A stretch of 8,995 nucleotides of DNA from Bacteroidota bacterium (lineage in GTDB: Bacteria; Bacteroidota; Bacteroidia; Bacteroidales; F082), in NCBI GenBank assembly GCA_023396415.1, contig JAEWWJ010000043.1, positions 1-8,995 of the forward strand, in the 5' to 3' direction. Positions 7,317 through 8,995 of this stretch are shown here, in pieces. Each line of letters opens with the position of its first letter. The first letter of the stretch is position 1. The notes beneath the pieces are model-generated. The model did not search any database. It saw only the letters and a list, made by a program, of their open reading frames with translations, and was not told the DNA's origin. A program made the position numbers and the translations under genes.

Positions 7317-7685
7317 GTCATTTTTTTTAAAAGTGTAAAAATGTCTATTATAAGTCAGATTGATAGATTAATAAAACAAAATGTACATAATTCGATTCAT
7401 TGATAGTAAGCACCTTACAAACTTAATGGGAAAAATAAGCGATCACCACATTGAGGTTTAAGACAAGTTATAAATGAAGGCTAAAATAACAAAAATACAG
7501 GCAAAATTTTTTAAATTTTACCCACTTACTTCTTCTCTTGTTTTTTCGTTCACAACAAATCTAAGACTTTTGAAACTTTTCGCTGCTCGTTAATTGGCAT
7601 GAAAGATCTTTAAAAGTAACCTTCAAGTTTATAAGTTTTTGATCCTTTGATTTTGGTTCTTGATTTTCAACAGCTGCTGAAAACA
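7317..7685. other. AT-rich gene-free stretch
   Basis: I find no credible coding region on either strand here. The DNA is AT-rich with homopolymer runs. It holds the leader of the outer-membrane protein gene, the candidate promoter elements, and a 20-bp near-palindrome at 7664-7683 centred on CAGCTG, with arms TTTTCA and TGAAAA and one mismatch pair. It ends at the hairpin downstream of the tRNA fragment. Confidence 0.6.
7418..7425 (-). promoter_or_regulatory. Candidate -7 promoter element of the outer-membrane protein gene
   Basis: The minus strand reads TAAGTTTG, matching TAnnTTTG, about 100 bp before the start codon. A second match, TAGATTTG, lies at 7556-7563. Neither has a convincing -33 TTTG. 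In DNA this AT-rich, chance matches are quite possible, so the choice is tentative. Confidence 0.3.
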
Positions 7686-7718
7686 AATTAAGGTGCTACT
7701 TCTGGTAACACCTTAATT
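7681..7718 (-). terminator. Probable intrinsic terminator of the original tRNA-Gly gene
   Basis: A perfect 10-bp inverted repeat (AATTAAGGTG at 7686-7695 and CACCTTAATT at 7709-7718) with a 13-nt loop, followed on the minus strand by TTTGTTTT. It lies 16 nt past the 3' end of the tRNA fragment, where a tRNA terminator would be expected. A small 6-bp hairpin with a 3-nt loop (7719-7733) sits between them. Its survival supports the left flank being the native downstream DNA of the tRNA. Confidence 0.6.
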
Positions 7719-7734
7719 AACTGACTTTCAGTTG

Positions 7735-7781
7735 AGCGGGCAATGGGGCTCGAACCCACGACCCTCAGCTTGGGAAGCTAA
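7735..7781 (-). pseudogene. tRNA-Gly(CCC) 3' fragment, putative attachment site of an integrated element
   Basis: The minus strand carries the 3' 47 nt of a glycine tRNA. Its anticodon arm is TTAGC-TTCCCAA-GCTGA (anticodon CCC, all five pairs formed with one U-G), then a 5-nt variable loop GGGTC, a T arm GTGGG-TTCGAGC-CCCAT, the 3' acceptor strand TGCCCGC and discriminator T. A matching 5' acceptor strand (GCGGGCA) and a D arm are absent: upstream DNA is AT-rich and unrelated. CCA is not encoded. A fragment starting exactly at the anticodon arm is what a tyrosine recombinase leaves at the far end of an element inserted in a tRNA gene. In that geometry the element lies on the 5' side of the fragment, to the right. 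The alternative is simple deletion of a tRNA gene. It cannot work as a tRNA as it stands. Confidence 0.82.
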
Positions 7782-7864
7782 TATAAAAATCTCTTAAAAC
7801 ACTGTTATTTAAATAATTATGAAATAATATAGAAAACTGTGATCCTTTTATGTTCCTGAAAGTA

Positions 7865-7893
7865 AAAATCCCCATTTTTTTGATGGGGATTTT
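7865..7893 (-). terminator. Strong hairpin terminator after the HsdR-N-like gene
   Basis: A perfect 11-bp inverted repeat (AAAATCCCCAT at 7865-7875 and ATGGGGATTTT at 7883-7893) with a 7-nt loop. The minus-strand transcript ends in a U-rich tract (ATTTTTACTTT), about 67 nt past the nuclease stop codon. The plus strand also has a short T run, so it could act in both directions. Confidence 0.75.
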
Positions 7894-7959
7894 CTGTGCA
7901 AACAACCACACCAAGGCTGGTGTAGGATTGACACAAAAGTAATAATTCTTACAATCGTA

Positions 7960-8995
7960 TTATTTTTCAGAAATATAAAGTTCTGCAGTTTTCACAATTG
8001 TTTCTGAATAAAGATAGATATCGTCCAACTTTTTTATCTCAAATCTCGTTTCTTTTTTCTGCTCGTCAAAAACACCAATCATTTTCTTTTTACCTTCAAG
8101 ATATAGTCTGCAAATTGGTTTTCTATTATTATCGTCAAAAAGAATCGCAAAATATGATTGAGAATCTCTATGCGAAACTCTTTCACCGGGAACATTTAGC
8201 CTTAATATGGATTTTACAATGTAGAAGCTCTCAATTTCCTCATCAGTTGTGATAATCCTGCTCTCAGGTTTTGTTTCCTCAAAAACTGGAGGTGCATTCA
8301 CATCCGTCTTGGGGGAGGACTCAGACTCCTGCTTAAGGGCAGATTTTAGCCTTTCTGTAATCATATCATTTACAAGCTGTGTAAAAGAATTTCTGGTTAG
8401 AACCGTAAACTGATCTATTACTTTTGATGTTACGAGGCCAGAATAAATCTGCTTTGTTAACATTCTTACAAATGGCTCGCTTGGAGTTGATATTTCGGCC
8501 TGAAGCAAAGTTTTAAGCTCGCCCATATATTTAAGCTCACTGGCCGTGCTCACAATGTTCTCGATATCGAAATATGACTTATGAAACTTTTTCAGTTCTT
8601 CGATGTGATTCTCTTTTAGATCGAGTAGGTTTACTTCTAAGAATGGCTTCTCGTCCATCTTGTTTGCCGCTACTAAGTCTGTGTAAAATCTATAAATGAT
8701 TCCATTAGTAAGTATTCCAAACTTAGCCTTTGAAGTATGGAAGTATCTTAACAGCTGGGAATTATGTACGTTTAAATTTTCTACCCAGTGCTTGCACTCA
8801 ATTAGTATTATTGGCTGGCCATCCTTCATAATAGCGTAATCAACTTTTTCGCCTTTTTTTAGACCAATATCAGAAATAAACTCTGGCACGACCTCAATTG
8901 GGTTAAAGACATCATAACCAAGTATTTGAATAAATGGCATAATGAAGGCGTTTTTTGTACCTTCTTCGGTAGAAATTTGATCCTTTAGACGAGAT
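7960..8995 (-). CDS. Stand-alone HsdR-N-like restriction nuclease domain protein (partial, 5' end beyond the right edge)
   Basis: Predicted PD-(D/E)XK nuclease like the N-terminal domain of type I restriction HsdR subunits (HSDR_N). The frame is open to the right edge, with 344 residues visible. The residues before the first ATG (8940), ISTEEGTKNAFIMPFIQ, continue the typical family N-terminus, so the true start is off the window. Counted from the edge, candidate catalytic residues are Glu38 or Glu33 (NPIEVVPEF), Asp52 (KVDYAI), Glu66 and Lys68 (LIECK) and Gln80 (QLLRYF), all apparently intact. A central helical region and a charged, serine-rich linker (about 222-250) lead to a C-terminal domain with the pattern SYFAILFDDNNRKPICRLYL, seen in other short proteins of this type. 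The protein is followed by its stop rather than by helicase motifs, so no translocase is fused. No methylase or specificity subunit is visible. A DNA-cleaving or defence role is inferred only from the fold. Confidence 0.85.
   Translation of the reverse strand, partial: SRLKDQISTEEGTKNAFIMPFIQILGYDVFNPIEVVPEFISDIGLKKGEKVDYAIMKDGQPIILIECKHWVENLNVHNSQLLRYFHTSKAKFGILTNGIIYRFYTDLVAANKMDEKPFLEVNLLDLKENHIEELKKFHKSYFDIENIVSTASELKYMGELKTLLQAEISTPSEPFVRMLTKQIYSGLVTSKVIDQFTVLTRNSFTQLVNDMITERLKSALKQESESSPKTDVNAPPVFEETKPESRIITTDEEIESFYIVKSILRLNVPGERVSHRDSQSYFAILFDDNNRKPICRLYLEGKKKMIGVFDEQKKETRFEIKKLDDIYLYSETIVKTAELYISEK

Larger units (their letters stand above)
7782..8995. mobile_element. Putative end of a tRNA-integrated element (continues past the right edge)
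   Basis: This is the DNA on the 5' side of the truncated tRNA-Gly, where an integrated element is expected. It holds a terminator hairpin, a small inverted repeat (ACACCA-aggc-TGGTGT at 7908-7923) and a stand-alone restriction-like nuclease gene, a common type of cargo. Its gene appears more AT-rich than the operon on the left. No integrase or second att copy is visible, so the call rests on the tRNA fragment and cargo type. Confidence 0.45.

Noticed and set aside
7735..7830. A complete or intron-containing tRNA gene
   Set aside because: No 5' acceptor strand matching GCGGGCA and no D arm is found upstream of the anticodon arm, and nothing resembles an intron boundary in the anticodon loop.
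8938..8940. ATG at 8940 as the start of the HsdR-N-like gene
   Set aside because: The frame stays open to the window edge and the upstream residues fit the family's N-terminus, so this methionine is internal.
1..8995. CRISPR array or insertion sequence
   Set aside because: I saw no regularly spaced repeats, no transposase frame and no terminal inverted repeats flanking a gene.

Overview
The window looks like a chromosome segment from a member of the Bacteroidetes. Clues are the outer-membrane protein with a TorF-like beta-barrel pattern, the scarcity of Shine-Dalgarno sequences (A-rich leaders instead), TAnnTTTG-type -7 promoter elements, and the general protein style. No species can be named from sequence reading alone. 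Every gene lies on the minus strand, so the story reads from right to left.

Right edge (about 7782-8995): the 3' part of a gene for a stand-alone HsdR-N-like nuclease (PD-(D/E)XK type), which continues past the right edge. It is followed by a strong GC-stem hairpin terminator. This segment abuts a 47-nt fragment of tRNA-Gly(CCC) at 7735-7781 that starts at the anticodon arm and keeps the variable loop, T arm, 3' acceptor strand and discriminator, but has no D arm or 5' acceptor strand. A tRNA 3' half without its 5' half is what is left at the distal end of an element integrated into a tRNA gene. The geometry puts the element to the right and resident chromosome to the left. The tRNA's probable own terminator is still next to the fragment (7686-7718).

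Middle (6519-7734): an AT-rich gene-free stretch, then a complete gene for a secreted TorF-like outer-membrane barrel protein.

Left two thirds (1-6442): one tightly packed operon that joins a partner-switching module to an ABC importer. In transcription order it encodes a STAS anti-anti-sigma-like protein, an RsbW/SpoIIAB-like GHKL ATPase, a 966-residue membrane-anchored protein with three tandem ABC_sub_bind (COG2984-like) periplasmic domains, a 405-residue protein with a STAS domain fused to a roughly 280-residue domain I do not recognise, a COG4120-like permease and a COG1101-like ATPase cut by the left edge. The last three genes are coupled by an ATGA overlap and an 8-bp overlap. The simplest model is that ligand occupancy or transport through the ABC system is read out through the STAS/GHKL-kinase switch. 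The PP2C phosphatase and any sigma factor or other output are not in the window. This transporter plus switch arrangement is the most interesting system here.
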